Part shown: one piece after another, positions 1 to 9,147 of the stretch
Numbering within the stretch: the stretch's first letter is position 1
How the letters are laid out: each line of letters opens with the position of its first letter
Source: JBEAUL01 sp041161475
GTDB taxonomy: Bacteria; Pseudomonadota; Gammaproteobacteria; UBA6186; Azoamicaceae
Direction: 5' to 3'
Assembly: GCA_041161475.1 (NCBI GenBank)
Contig: JBEAUL010000034.1
Coordinates: 1 to 33,996 of the forward strand
DNA: 33,996 bases
Program-made: the position numbers and the translations under genes
The notes under the pieces: model-generated
Database searches by the model: none
What the model saw: only the letters and a program-made list of their open reading frames with translations
Told to the model about the DNA's origin: nothing

Positions 1-1
1 A

Positions 2-1075
2 AATGATATATTATTGTCTATAGATGGTCATGTGATTTCAAATGAAGGCACGGTTAACGTGGAAGGCATTGGAAAACGCATCCACTTTAACCATCTTAGC
101 CACATGAAATATATCGGTGACACGATTAATGTCACGCTATTGCGGGCCGGTAAAAAGCTTAAAATAGCCCTACCATTAGACGCTATCCCTCATTCAACCA
201 AAAAAATCGCTCAATTTGAACACGATAAATTTCCGACCTATTATTTTGCCAGTGGCATTTTATTTCAACCCTTAACGGCCAATGCTTTTCAGATAAATGA
301 AGTACCAAATTATCATTTTGCAAACATAGGGTTTATTTCTCAATGTCCTAAAAAATCGCCTACCGATGAATTTGTTTTTATTAACAAAGTCTTAGACTGT
401 GAAGATAATGAAGGATATAACGACTATACAATGGAAATTATTTCGACAATCAACGGTATGCCTATTGAAAACATACACGACGTTGTGCATGCAATAGAAA
501 ATTACTCGGGTGCCGTACACACCATTACATTACTGTCTGGCGAAAAATTTGCGATTAAGAATATGTCCACAGAAGAGCATTTTTCTCTACTTAATCATTA
601 CGGCATCAAATCGGATCGATCGGATGACTTGTTAATGGAACAATCCGAAAAAGAGCATCTATTAAATGAAAAAATGGCACTGTCTGATTTAGGCAATGAA
701 TCAGACAGCAGTCAACAGGAAAGCTTGCCCCAACCCATACAAGCCCGAACAAAAGGCGGTCAACATTTTCTCCGTTTTTTAACGAACTTGGAAAAAAGGG
801 TACAAGGGGATACCATGGCATTAGCAGAACAAGACGAGATTGAAACAGACGCGGATGATGAAAATTTTTATGCTGAATCAGAAGCAGAAAGCATCAACGA
901 AGCACCTTCATCGCCTATTCTGAATCAATTTGAACGCAGATATCAAGAGCAAATCCATTCTTTCCAGCAAGCAAATAGGGATAAAAAACATCCTCGTGAT
1001 AAAAGACAGATGGACTCTGATAGCGATAATGAAGCGCCTCCTGTCGTAAAAAAACAGCGTCATTCCAAAAGATAG
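2..1075 (+). CDS. Deg/HtrA-like serine protease, C-terminal part (5' end outside window), with acidic tail and basic C-terminus
   Basis: The reading frame is open to the left edge, so the N-terminus and trypsin-like protease domain are not visible. What remains matches the C-terminal half of Deg-type proteases. The first PDZ contains DILLSIDGHVI and KRIHFNHL. It is followed by the typical segment FPTYYFASGILFQPLT (about nt 233-283). A second PDZ-like domain has DNEGYNDYTMEIISTINGMPIE, here cited only as the GY and NG positions around nt 410-465. The family normally ends near the IKSDRSDDLL segment (about nt 605-634). Here about 146 further residues follow, rich in Asp, Glu, Ser and Gln, and the protein ends in KKQRHSKR. 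Family assignment is from remembered motifs. The tail is a direct observation. The role of the tail is unknown. Confidence 0.7.
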   Translation, partial: NDILLSIDGHVISNEGTVNVEGIGKRIHFNHLSHMKYIGDTINVTLLRAGKKLKIALPLDAIPHSTKKIAQFEHDKFPTYYFASGILFQPLTANAFQINEVPNYHFANIGFISQCPKKSPTDEFVFINKVLDCEDNEGYNDYTMEIISTINGMPIENIHDVVHAIENYSGAVHTITLLSGEKFAIKNMSTEEHFSLLNHYGIKSDRSDDLLMEQSEKEHLLNEKMALSDLGNESDSSQQESLPQPIQARTKGGQHFLRFLTNLEKRVQGDTMALAEQDEIETDADDENFYAESEAESINEAPSSPILNQFERRYQEQIHSFQQANRDKKHPRDKRQMDSDSDNEAPPVVKKQRHSKR

Positions 1076-1086
1076 TTTTTCATGTA

Positions 1087-1110
1087 GGGCTGACCAAGGA
1101 TGGTCAGTCC
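1087..1110 (+). terminator. Hairpin after the Deg-like gene, no U-tract
   Basis: GGGCTGACCA and TGGTCAGTCC can pair over about ten positions (one G.T) around an AGGA loop, 11 bases after the stop codon. No T-run follows, so this is at best a weak or Rho-assisted terminator, or an mRNA 3' stability hairpin. Confidence 0.35.
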
Positions 1111-1114
1111 TATG

Positions 1115-1141
1115 TTGCCATAAATCGTTATCATCTATAAT
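1115..1141 (+). promoter_or_regulatory. Candidate promoter of the L,D-transpeptidase gene
   Basis: A perfect TATAAT lies at 1136-1141, with TTGCCA at 1115-1120. The spacer of 15 is short. A second register uses TAATAA at 1138-1143 with a spacer of 17. An 8-bp inverted repeat (TAATAATA at 1138-1145, TATTATTA at 1152-1159) covers the -10 and the expected start site and could act as an operator or a leader hairpin. Confidence 0.4.
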
Positions 1142-1173
1142 AATAAGTAAGTATTATTACATCAAAGGTTTGT

Positions 1174-1791
1174 ATGCGCTTATTTTTGACCTTGGTTTTA
1201 TCATTGGTTTTATGCGGGTGCGTATCACGTCACCCGACTCCCATCTCGCATGCTGAAGTACACAAACAACTTGCGCAAAAAAAAGCCCGACCTACACCCT
1301 ACACCATTGTAATTGATTCTAAATATCAAACCATGACAGTATTGCGTAACCAAACAGTCGATGCCGTATATACCATATCCACCAGTAAACATGGTTTAGG
1401 GCAAGCACTGAATTCTTATAAAACCCCCGTTGGATTACATAAAATTGTGGAAAAGATAGGTAACGATGTACCGCCTTATGGTATCTTTCACCGCCGACAA
1501 TACACTGGCGTAGTATGGCAACCACCACCCCCTCGCCTACATCTAAAAGATTATATCGTCACCCGAGTATTGCGATTAAAAGGCTTAGAACCAGGATTAA
1601 ATGCAGGGCGAGATAAACAAGGACAACTGGTAGATTCTGAAAAAAGGGCCATTTATATACACGGCACAACCATGGAATGGAAAATCGGGAAACCACACAC
1701 CAAAGGTTGTATTCACATGCGCAATAAAGACATGATCGATTTATTTAATCGCGTGCCAACTGGTACCCTGGTGATGGTAATTCCCCATTAA
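1174..1791 (+). CDS. L,D-transpeptidase (YkuD family), probable lipoprotein
   Basis: Periplasmic YkuD-fold enzymes form 3-3 peptidoglycan crosslinks or attach lipoproteins to peptidoglycan. The 205-residue protein starts with a short signal peptide ending in LVLCGCVS; the Cys at residue 17 (LCGC) could be lipidated. The catalytic region shows YIHGT (the His) followed by HTKGCIHM (the nucleophilic Cys). The usual motif is S-x-G-C-[IV]-R, so the Ser is replaced by Thr and the Arg by His. A proline-rich stretch (QPPPPRLHL) sits in the middle of the domain. The start ATG has AAAGG five bases upstream. The gene converges on rlmB with nine bases between the stops. The family is clear; the exact substrate is not. 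Confidence 0.8.
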   Translation: MRLFLTLVLSLVLCGCVSRHPTPISHAEVHKQLAQKKARPTPYTIVIDSKYQTMTVLRNQTVDAVYTISTSKHGLGQALNSYKTPVGLHKIVEKIGNDVPPYGIFHRRQYTGVVWQPPPPRLHLKDYIVTRVLRLKGLEPGLNAGRDKQGQLVDSEKRAIYIHGTTMEWKIGKPHTKGCIHMRNKDMIDLFNRVPTGTLVMVIPH

Positions 1792-1800
1792 CAAGAAGCA

Positions 1801-2547
1801 TTAGCGACGCATGCGCTGTCGCAACGCTTCGTATAAACAGATACCCGTGGCAACCGACACATTGAGACTTTCCACAGACCCGTTCATGGGGATAGAAAAT
1901 AAACTGTCGCATGTCGACTCGGTAATCCGTTTTAAGCCACTGCCTTCAGCCCCCATCACTATGGCAACTTTTCCCGTAAAATCGGTTTCAAAAATAGACG
2001 CTTTGGCTTCTCCAGTCGCACCTTTTATCCAAATACCTAGGGGTTTTAGCGTCTCTAAAAAACGGGTCACATTGCCCACCACCACAATCGGGACATGTTC
2101 GGCAGCGCCGCAGGCTACTTTACGAACAATCGGGGTAATAGAGGCTGCCTTATCACGCGGAATAACCACTGCAAACACTCCAGCTGCATCAGCGGTTCTT
2201 AAGCAAGCGCCTAAATTATGTGGATCTTGAATCCCTTCTAAAACAAGCAACAAACAGTCCTGCTTGGTTTGCTCCAGTTTTTCCATTAATTCTGCTTCTG
2301 TCCAAGGTTTTGCAACACGGTATTCTGCAACAACCCCTTGGTGATGCGTATCTCCAGCCAACTCATTTAATTTTTTTGCATTGGCACTTTGAATGCCTAA
2401 CCCCAGTTTTTCTGCCAAATGATGCAAGGTTTGTAAGCGTTTATCGTTACGTTCTTTCACAAACCATACGGTTAATACCTGTTCTGGTCGATTATTTAAA
2501 ATAGATTCTACTGCATGAATACCATAAACCCTTTGCGTTTCGGCCAC
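1801..2547 (-). CDS. rlmB: 23S rRNA (guanosine-2'-O-)-methyltransferase RlmB
   Basis: This SpoU/TrmH-family SPOUT methyltransferase methylates the 2'-O of G2251 of E. coli 23S rRNA, using S-adenosylmethionine. The 248-residue length is normal. The N-terminal substrate-binding domain begins with VYGIHAVES. The knotted catalytic domain carries LVLEGIQDPHNLGACLRTAD (motif 1), VIVMGAEGSGL (motif 2) and IPMNGSVESLNVSVA (motif 3). The chosen start is GTG at 2547, with AGGAG a few bases upstream, and MAETQRVYGIH matches the family N-terminus. It lies downstream of rnr as in E. coli, where the two are co-transcribed. Confidence 0.95.
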   Translation of the reverse strand: MAETQRVYGIHAVESILNNRPEQVLTVWFVKERNDKRLQTLHHLAEKLGLGIQSANAKKLNELAGDTHHQGVVAEYRVAKPWTEAELMEKLEQTKQDCLLLVLEGIQDPHNLGACLRTADAAGVFAVVIPRDKAASITPIVRKVACGAAEHVPIVVVGNVTRFLETLKPLGIWIKGATGEAKASIFETDFTGKVAIVMGAEGSGLKRITESTCDSLFSIPMNGSVESLNVSVATGICLYEALRQRMRR

Positions 2548-2591
2548 GATCTGTCTCCTACACAGGCTTTACCTGTTAATATATTGTCTTG

Positions 2592-5072
2592 TTATTCTTT
2601 ATTGTTGACTTGTCTCTGTTTTCCACGTCTGCGTTGCCTTCTTCTTTGACGAGAGGGCTTTTCACGGGTAGATTGCTTTTCTTTACCACTTTGTGCTTGT
2701 TTAACCCCACCTGTTTTTTTATTCTTTTCTTTTTGTTTTTGGTTTCTTTGTCCTTTTTTAGATTGACTAAAGGCTTCTCGTTTTTTTTGCTTTATCGCCT
2801 GTATATCAGAAACCAATTCAAAATCAATTTTACGGGTGTCGACATCTGCTCTTATGACCCTGACCTTTAGGGTATCTCCTAGCTTGAATACACGACCCGA
2901 TTGCTCACCCAACAAGCGATGTCGCACTGGATCGAAATCATAATAATCGTCTGCCAAACTGTTCACGTGCACCAAACCATCTATCGCCAATGATTTTAAT
3001 TCCACAAAAAAGCCAAAGTGGACAACACCAGAAATCACCCCTTCAAATTCAGCCCCCAAGTGTTGTTGAATATATTGGCATTTTAGCCAACGTACGGCGT
3101 CTCGCGTAGCATCATCGGCACGTCGCTCTGTTGTTGAGCAATGTATCCCGACATGGCTGAGGGCTTTTTCTTGGGCTATTCGCTTTGCTTTGTCTGTTTT
3201 TTCTCCGGTCGCTTCACGCTGTAACACGGCTCTAATTTGCCGATGAACCCATAAATCTGGATATCGTCTGATGGGGGAAGTAAAGTGGCAATACTCTGGA
3301 TAAGCCAATCCAAAATGACCAATATTGTCTGGAGAATAGACTGCCTGACTGAGGGAACGCAACAAAATAGACTGAATAATATTCGCATCGGGTCTGTCTT
3401 TTATGCGTTTCAGTAATGCGGTGTAATCTAGGGGCGTCGGTTCATCACCACCAGTTAATCGTAAACCCAACTCGGCTAAAAAGGCTTTTAGTGTTGTTAA
3501 TTTTTCGATGGGTGGCCCTTCATGATTACGATATAAACTGGGCATTTTATGCTTTTTTAAAAATCGCGCTGTTGCGACATTCGCACACAACATACATTCT
3601 TCGATGAGTCGATGGGCTTCATTCCGTTCGATGGGTTCAATGCGACTGATTTTACCATTTTTCCCAAACACGATACGGGTTTCAACTGTTTCGAACTCTA
3701 TTGCACCACGCTATACCCGAGCTTTACGCAGTACCTGATATAACTGATACAAGGTGTTTAAATGTGGTAACAGGTTTTCATACTGTGTCATGAGGTGTTC
3801 ACTGGCACCGGTTAACATCGCAGCAACTTTGGTATAGGTCAAGCGTGCCTTTGAATGTATCACGGCTTCGTGAAACTGATAACGCGTTAAGACACCTGTT
3901 TTGCTAATGGTTAACGATGCAACCAGACATAACCTGTCTACGGCAGGTCTTAATGAACATAAGCCATTCGACAAAATTTCGGGCAACATGGGAATGACTT
4001 TTCCAGGAAAATAAACCGAATTTCCTCGGTTCATGGCTTCTTTGTCTAAGGCACTACCGGGCGTTACATAAGCACCCACATCCGCAATAGCAACCCATAA
4101 CTGAAAACCGCCCGCAGGTTTACGCTCTGCATATACTGCATCATCAAAATCTTTGGCATCTTCCCCATCAATGGTCACAAAAGGTAAGTGGCGCAAATCA
4201 AGTCTGCCTTTTTTAGCCGATTCGGGTACTTCTTCTGTTAAGCTGGCAATTTCTTTTTGTACTTCATCGCTCCATTCATTGGGTAACCCATAGGTTAAGA
4301 TAGAGGCCTGTATTTCTATACCTGCAGTATGTTCATCTCCCAATACCTCAATGACGCGACCCATGGGCTTATCCCAACGGTTCACTTGTGGCATCAATTC
4401 TACTACCACAATCTGCCCATTGATGGCACCCAAAGTCTTGTCTTCTGGTACTAAGATATCTTGGTTTACTTCTCGACCATAGGGCACAACAAAAGTGGTA
4501 CCCGATTCTTCTATAAAGCGACCGGTAACACGCAAAGAAGGTTGTTCAATAATTTCGACCAGTTTACCGCTTTCGGGTTCTCTGTCTTCCCGATCGACAA
4601 CCGAAACCACAACGCGATTACCCGTAAATAAAACTTGCCCCATTGTATCAATGGTTATTTTTTTACCCCCACTGTCTGGGATAACAGCATATTGCGTTTG
4701 ACGTTGGTTACGTTCGACCACAACACGCCCTTTGATTAAAATGCGTTTACCAACAGGGGCATACAATCCCCCCTTTAATTTTTCCAGTTGATCGTCCCGA
4801 ACCATGGCTTTTAGCCTACGTTGCAACGCAATCCCCTGTGTTTCTTCGTCTAGATGCAGGGAATCTCTGATTTCATGATAATTAGCGGGTGCTTTATGCG
4901 CGGTTAAGTGACTTAAAATAAATTCTCTGCTGGGGATCGGATTATCATATTTTTCAGCTTCACGGCTTGCAAATGGGTCGCTGACAGCCACGGCATGTTT
5001 TTCTTGGCGCGCAGTGCTCCCTTTTTTCTTCTTTGATTTTTTGTCGAACTTTTCGTTATTTTTCTGTTTCAT
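2592..5072 (-). pseudogene. rnr: Exoribonuclease R, interrupted by one in-frame amber codon
   Basis: RNase R degrades structured RNA 3' to 5'. The 5' part (5072 to 3711) carries a Lys-rich N-terminus, a winged-helix region, cold-shock domains and the first half of the RNB domain with the metal-binding DGEDAKDFDDAVY. The 3' part (3710 to 2592) continues in exactly the same frame with the rest of RNB (RNEAHRLIEECM, YCHFTSPIRRYPDL), the S1 domain and a basic Lys/Arg/Gln-rich tail. The stop is TAG at 3713-3711, within RKARV-stop-RGAIEFE. The homologous E. coli stretch, as I recall it, reads KAREERGG, so the amber falls on a Glu position, which one GAG-to-TAG change would explain. The stop splits RNB, so the truncated product is unlikely to be active. 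The start is ATG at 5072. Possible explanations are real inactivation, readthrough (the base after UAG is C, a leaky context), or an assembly error. Confidence 0.9.
3711..3713 (-). other. In-frame TAG inside rnr
   Basis: The + strand reads CTA, so the minus-strand codon is TAG, between GTA and CGT. Reading continues open for 372 codons beyond it in the same frame. The next possible start is a GTG at 3671 with no Shine-Dalgarno sequence in front of it, so independent translation of the 3' part is not supported. Confidence 0.95.
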
Positions 5073-5090
5073 CAACTTATGGTACTCAAC

Positions 5091-5119
5091 TTGACTTTTT
5101 TTTCTTGGATGCTTAATAT
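5091..5119 (+). promoter_or_regulatory. Sigma-70 promoter of tRNA-Leu
   Basis: TTGACT at 5091-5096 and TAATAT at 5114-5119 are separated by exactly 17 bases, and the tRNA starts 35 bases after the -10 box. This is the best-formed promoter in the window. It lies in the gap between the divergent rnr start and the tRNA. Confidence 0.75.
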
Positions 5120-5153
5120 AAATCCACTCTTGCCTTCAACAACAGAGGCATTA

Positions 5154-5240
5154 GCCGAGATGGTGGAATTGGTAGACACGCAAGCTTCAGGTGTTTGTGG
5201 GGGAAACCCCGTGGAGGTTCGAGTCCTCTTCTCGGCACCA
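5154..5240 (+). tRNA. tRNA-Leu (anticodon CAG)
   Basis: Acceptor strands GCCGAGA (5154-5160) and TCTCGGC (5230-5236) pair fully, followed by discriminator A and an encoded CCA (5238-5240). The anticodon stem is CAAGC/GTTTG around the loop TTCAGGT, giving anticodon CAG at 5188-5190. A long variable arm with GGGG/CCCC marks a class II tRNA. The T-arm is GGAGG-TTCGAGT-CCTCT. It decodes CUG and is not an amber suppressor, so it does not explain readthrough of rnr. Confidence 0.97.
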
Positions 5241-5294
5241 CTATCTTCCATGATGAAATCCCATCCTTAAGACATTACTCATCCCATCAACGAT

Positions 5295-5492
5295 TTAGCG
5301 TCTGATGATATACAATAATATTACACCAGTCATCATGCTAATAAAACCCAATAATCGAACCGCTTGATCGGGTTTTGTGGCAATACGCCCCATCGTCTTG
5401 CGCCAAGCTTCTGGTCTTAAGAAGGGTAACATGCCTTCTATAACAAATACCAGTGCTAATGCAACAAACAAATCTTGCCAGTCATACAACAT
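5295..5492 (-). CDS. DUF2065 small membrane protein (YjeT-like)
   Basis: The 65-residue protein has two hydrophobic segments (about residues 8-24 and 44-62) joined by a short loop with RPEAWRKTM, which matches the PKAWKKM region of E. coli YjeT. DUF2065 proteins typically follow hflC, as here, 30 bases downstream of hflC. The function is not established. Location next to the HflKC membrane complex suggests an inner-membrane role, by context only. Confidence 0.85.
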   Translation of the reverse strand: MLYDWQDLFVALALVFVIEGMLPFLRPEAWRKTMGRIATKPDQAVRLLGFISMMTGVILLYIIRR

Positions 5493-5522
5493 TCGTCTTT
5501 CTCCTGTGTCATCTTCTTGTTA

Positions 5523-6437
5523 TTATTTTTGATTAAAGTACTTAAAAAACGCCGTATTAGGATTTAAGACAAAGATATCTTGTTTACCTGGAAACACTTT
5601 TTTATATGCTTCAAGTGTTCTATAGAACTCAAAAAATTCAGGTGACTGGCCATAGCTTTTTGCAAAAATATCAACCGCCATTGCATCGCCCTCACCTCGA
5701 ATCATTTCGGCTTGCTTCTTTGCCTCAGCCAACATAACCCGTTTTTCTCTATCGGCTTTGGCGCGGATAGCCTCGCCTTTGGCTTCTCCATTAGCACGAA
5801 TTTCGGTGGCAAATTGTTGGCGCTCACTGCGCATCCGATCGAATACGGCACCACTAACCTCTGGCGGTAAATCGATACGCTTAATACGAACGTCTAACAC
5901 TTCAATACCAAAGCCAGAGACGATTCTGTCGGTGTCTTTTCTTAAGGTTTCCATTAAACTTGCTCTGTCTTCAGAAACCACCTGGCGAATGGTTTTACGA
6001 CCAAATTCTGCACGTAAAGAATCGATCACCTTTTGGTTTAATAACATGGTCGCTCTGTCGCGTCCATCAACCGCACTGGAGCTGCCGCCAAAGGTACTGG
6101 TATAAAACAAAGGAAAATTGTGAATACGCCACTTAACGAAGAGATCGACAATTAAATCTTTCTTTTCAACTGTGACAATACGTGCTGACGGCAGTTCTGA
6201 CATATGTAAACGGGTGTCAAACAACAACACGGTATCAATAATTGGGAGTTTGAAATGAAGGCCTGGCATAAAAATACGTACCTGTGGCTTCTCACCGTTT
6301 GCAGCAGGCGAGGCAGTTTCTAATTGTCCTAAACGCACAATCATGGCACGCTGCGTTTCATGCACGGTAAACAAACAGGTATTAAAAAACAACAAAATCA
6401 ACCCAAAAACCAGTACTACTGGCGCAAAGATACGCAT
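5523..6437 (-). CDS. hflC: FtsH modulator HflC (SPFH family)
   Basis: HflC assembles with HflK into a large ring in the inner membrane that encloses FtsH and limits access of membrane substrates. The 304 residues begin with one membrane anchor (about 4-24). The SPFH/band-7 domain follows (TQRAMIVRLGQ, GLHFKLPIIDTV, RDRATMLLNQKVIDSLRAEFG). After it comes a long coiled coil rich in Ala, Glu and Lys (RANGEAKGEAIRAKADREKR) and the conserved FFEFYRTLEAYK near the end. It starts three bases after the hflK stop, so the two are one operon. Confidence 0.95.
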   Translation of the reverse strand: MRIFAPVVLVFGLILLFFNTCLFTVHETQRAMIVRLGQLETASPAANGEKPQVRIFMPGLHFKLPIIDTVLLFDTRLHMSELPSARIVTVEKKDLIVDLFVKWRIHNFPLFYTSTFGGSSSAVDGRDRATMLLNQKVIDSLRAEFGRKTIRQVVSEDRASLMETLRKDTDRIVSGFGIEVLDVRIKRIDLPPEVSGAVFDRMRSERQQFATEIRANGEAKGEAIRAKADREKRVMLAEAKKQAEMIRGEGDAMAVDIFAKSYGQSPEFFEFYRTLEAYKKVFPGKQDIFVLNPNTAFFKYFNQK

Positions 6438-6440
6438 GAC

Positions 6441-7748
6441 TTAACTCCTTTCACCATTGTCTCTGATATACCGACGAATTGTTGTTATTTTTGGCGATGC
6501 TTCACGCGCATAAGAATTTGCTGTGGCATTGTTACTCCTTAAGGGCACTGTATCTGAAGGGGTAGATTTTTGTGTGGCATCGGGATAATTGGGCAAGGAG
6601 GCTTCCTCTGGCTTATCTGACAAAAGCTTGTCTATAGGCAAGTAAATCAGGGGGGATCCATTGCTTTGTGTATCCACAATCACCTTGTTGCTCTTCGAAA
6701 ACACGTCTTCTAGGGCTTCTAAATACAAACGCTTCTTAGTGACCTCTGGCGATTTTTGGTAGGCCGGCAATATCAAATTAAACCGTTGTGTCGCACCTTC
6801 TGCACCCAAACGCATTTCTTCACGATACCCTTCTGCATCCTGCAATAACCGCTGTACCTGTCCGCGGGCTTTGGGCAAAATATCATTTGCGTAGGCTTGT
6901 GCACCATACACCAAACTTTCGTGTTCTTCTCTGGCCTTAATCACATCATCAAAGGCAGCCCTCACTTCTTCTGGTGCTTTGGCCGGTTGCATGCTCACGT
7001 CAAACACTTCTAGACCTGCGTCGTATCCATCTATCGTTTCGATAAGTTGTTTTTTGATTGCACTGGCCACCGAGGCACGGCCACTGGTTAACACATCGTC
7101 TAGCTTAGATTGCCCAATAACTTGTCGCAATGCGCTTTCTGTGGCTTCGGATAGGGTTCTGATGGGATTGACGACATTAAATAAATAGTCTTTGGCATCT
7201 TTAATCCGATACTGTACCGCAATATCGACATACACAATGTTTTCATCTTCGGTCAACATGGCGCCATTGTGTTTGGTCGTCTCACGACGCTCAACATTCA
7301 CTGTCGCCTTGTCTTCGATAAAGGGAGGCAACCAATGTAAACCGGGCAATTCTGTGCGCACGTATCGCCCAAATCGGGTAATTACAGCCCGTTCTGCCGG
7401 TTGCACTAAATAAAACCCAGAAACCAAATAGCCTGCAATGGCTAAAAATACGCCCAAGCCCAATAATTGGGTCGTTGCCCGAATATTTAAAGGGGGCTCA
7501 TTTCGCCCGGTAGGGCCTTTGGTGGGTGGCTTTGAAGATCCCTGCCCTTTGTCTCCACTGCCCCCTAACATGCGTTTTATTTTTTGCTGAAAATCTTTCA
7601 AAAGTTGATCGAGATCGGGTGGGCCTTGTTCAGGTCCGCGATTTTTTTGCCAAGGGTTTTGAGGTGGTTTGTTTCCACCATTGCTCCCTTGATCGTCAGA
7701 ACTGTTTCTAGACATCAGGGCCGTATCGGCGCCATCGGTCATCATCAT
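6441..7748 (-). CDS. hflK: FtsH modulator HflK (SPFH family)
   Basis: Partner of HflC in the complex that controls the FtsH protease. The 435-residue protein has a Gly/Pro/Asn-rich cytoplasmic N-terminus containing NPWQ, typical of HflK. One membrane segment lies near residues 93-115. The SPFH domain includes QPAERAVITRFGRY and GLHWLPPFIE. A helical region (EGYREEMRLGAEG) follows, then a variable C-terminal tail. Three consecutive ATG codons (7748, 7745, 7742) follow an AGGAG box; the first was taken. It is shortly downstream of hflX. Confidence 0.95.
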   Translation of the reverse strand: MMMTDGADTALMSRNSSDDQGSNGGNKPPQNPWQKNRGPEQGPPDLDQLLKDFQQKIKRMLGGSGDKGQGSSKPPTKGPTGRNEPPLNIRATTQLLGLGVFLAIAGYLVSGFYLVQPAERAVITRFGRYVRTELPGLHWLPPFIEDKATVNVERRETTKHNGAMLTEDENIVYVDIAVQYRIKDAKDYLFNVVNPIRTLSEATESALRQVIGQSKLDDVLTSGRASVASAIKKQLIETIDGYDAGLEVFDVSMQPAKAPEEVRAAFDDVIKAREEHESLVYGAQAYANDILPKARGQVQRLLQDAEGYREEMRLGAEGATQRFNLILPAYQKSPEVTKKRLYLEALEDVFSKSNKVIVDTQSNGSPLIYLPIDKLLSDKPEEASLPNYPDATQKSTPSDTVPLRSNNATANSYAREASPKITTIRRYIRDNGERS

Positions 7749-7790
7749 CGCTTCTCCTACGCGCTAACCATTGTATATGGGCGTTCGCAT

Positions 7791-9110
7791 TTATTGAATA
7801 CCCTTTGTTTCATTTTGCCAGTATGTTTCTAACTCGGGAAATTGATGACACAATTGTGACCATTTGACTTGCCTTAAGGCAATATGTAGCCAAGCATCCC
7901 CCGACTCCCTAATTTCATGCGAAACAACGGCACCCGCCGCAAACAATGCGGCCTGCAGTTTAGCGGTATCAGCTTCCACAGGCAAACGCAAGGTTCCTTG
8001 CATCAATTCACTTGCCAAGCACTCTACCACCGCAGCACGCAATACATCCATTCCTAAGCCTTTCGCTGCCGAAATCCAAACCTCTTTCGTTTTTCCCTCT
8101 GCATCTTTTACCACATGAGGTGTTCCCTCGTGAGGCAATAAATCTATCTTATTGTATACCGCTAACCGAGGCACATTCAAAGCATTTATTTGCTCAAGCA
8201 CTTGTTCTACTTCTTTCACTTGCATGCCCCAATCTTCGTTACTGGCATCAATAACATGGAGCAACAAATCGGCATTTTGTGTTTCTTCTAAGGTTGCTCG
8301 AAATGCTTCTACCAACTCATGGGGTAAGTGTTGAATAAAGCCAACGGTATCAGCCAAGACCACTTGTCCCAGTTGACCCATATTAATGGTACGCAAGGTG
8401 GGGTCTAATGTCGCAAATAACTGATCGACTGCCCAAATGTGTTCGTGGGCCAATCTGTTAAACAGCGTTGATTTTCCGGCATTGGTATATCCTACCAAAG
8501 AAATCGTCAAAACGGTTGCTTTTTGACGCGCTTGCCGACTTTGTTGACGCTGCTTTCGTACACGCTCTAGTCTGTCTTTTAGATAGCCAATACGCTGACG
8601 AATCAGCCGCCTATCGGTTTCTAGTTGTGTTTCGCCAGGGCCACGCAGTCCTATTCCCCCTTTTTGACGCTCTAAATGCGTCCATCCTCGCACCAATCGT
8701 GTCGAATGGTGTTCTAATTGCGCAAGTTCAACTTGTAACTTACCTTCAAAAGTGCGGGCACGCTGTGCAAAAATATCTAGGATTAAACGGGTACGATCGA
8801 GTACGCGACAACGCAACTCTTTTTCTAAATTACGTTCTTGACTTGGAGATAAGGTGGTATTAAAAATAACCACTTCTGCATGATGCGTTGATACCAACTG
8901 TGCCAATTCTTCTACTTTTCCTGTCCCGATAAAATACTTGGCATCCGGACTGTCTCTTTGTACAGAAAGGCTCGCCACTATCTGTGCCCCTGCCGAAACC
9001 GCCAATTCAACAAATTCCTCAGAATCAGATTCTAAGTCGCTGAATTGACGATGACGAAAGTGGAGCTGAACCAAAATGGCTTTTTCTCCTTTTGCGGGAC
9101 GATCAAGCAA
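7791..9110 (-). CDS. hflX: Ribosome-associated GTPase HflX
   Basis: HflX is an Obg-HflX family GTPase that splits stalled or stress-damaged 70S ribosomes. The 439-residue protein has an N-terminal domain with SPDAKYFIGTGKVEEL, the glycine-rich linker GGIGLRGPGETQLE, and a GTPase domain with GYTNAGKST (G1), DTVGFI (G3) and NKID (G4). The predicted start is TTG at 9110: an in-frame stop lies two codons upstream, a GGAGT box sits at the right distance, and LDRPAKGEKA aligns with the E. coli N-terminus. It lies directly downstream of hfq, the usual order. Confidence 0.95.
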   Translation of the reverse strand: MLDRPAKGEKAILVQLHFRHRQFSDLESDSEEFVELAVSAGAQIVASLSVQRDSPDAKYFIGTGKVEELAQLVSTHHAEVVIFNTTLSPSQERNLEKELRCRVLDRTRLILDIFAQRARTFEGKLQVELAQLEHHSTRLVRGWTHLERQKGGIGLRGPGETQLETDRRLIRQRIGYLKDRLERVRKQRQQSRQARQKATVLTISLVGYTNAGKSTLFNRLAHEHIWAVDQLFATLDPTLRTINMGQLGQVVLADTVGFIQHLPHELVEAFRATLEETQNADLLLHVIDASNEDWGMQVKEVEQVLEQINALNVPRLAVYNKIDLLPHEGTPHVVKDAEGKTKEVWISAAKGLGMDVLRAAVVECLASELMQGTLRLPVEADTAKLQAALFAAGAVVSHEIRESGDAWLHIALRQVKWSQLCHQFPELETYWQNETKGIQ

Positions 9111-9147
9111 TGTTCAGATACTCCGAGGGCCGTTGAGGTTCCAGATC

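Noticed and set aside
2592..3671. Separate gene for a 359-residue RNB/S1 protein
   Set aside because: It starts at a GTG with no ribosome site in the middle of the RNB domain and is in frame with the upstream half. It is the 3' part of rnr.
5079..5270. Short + strand ORF over the tRNA
   Set aside because: It is the tRNA-Leu gene and its promoter read as protein.
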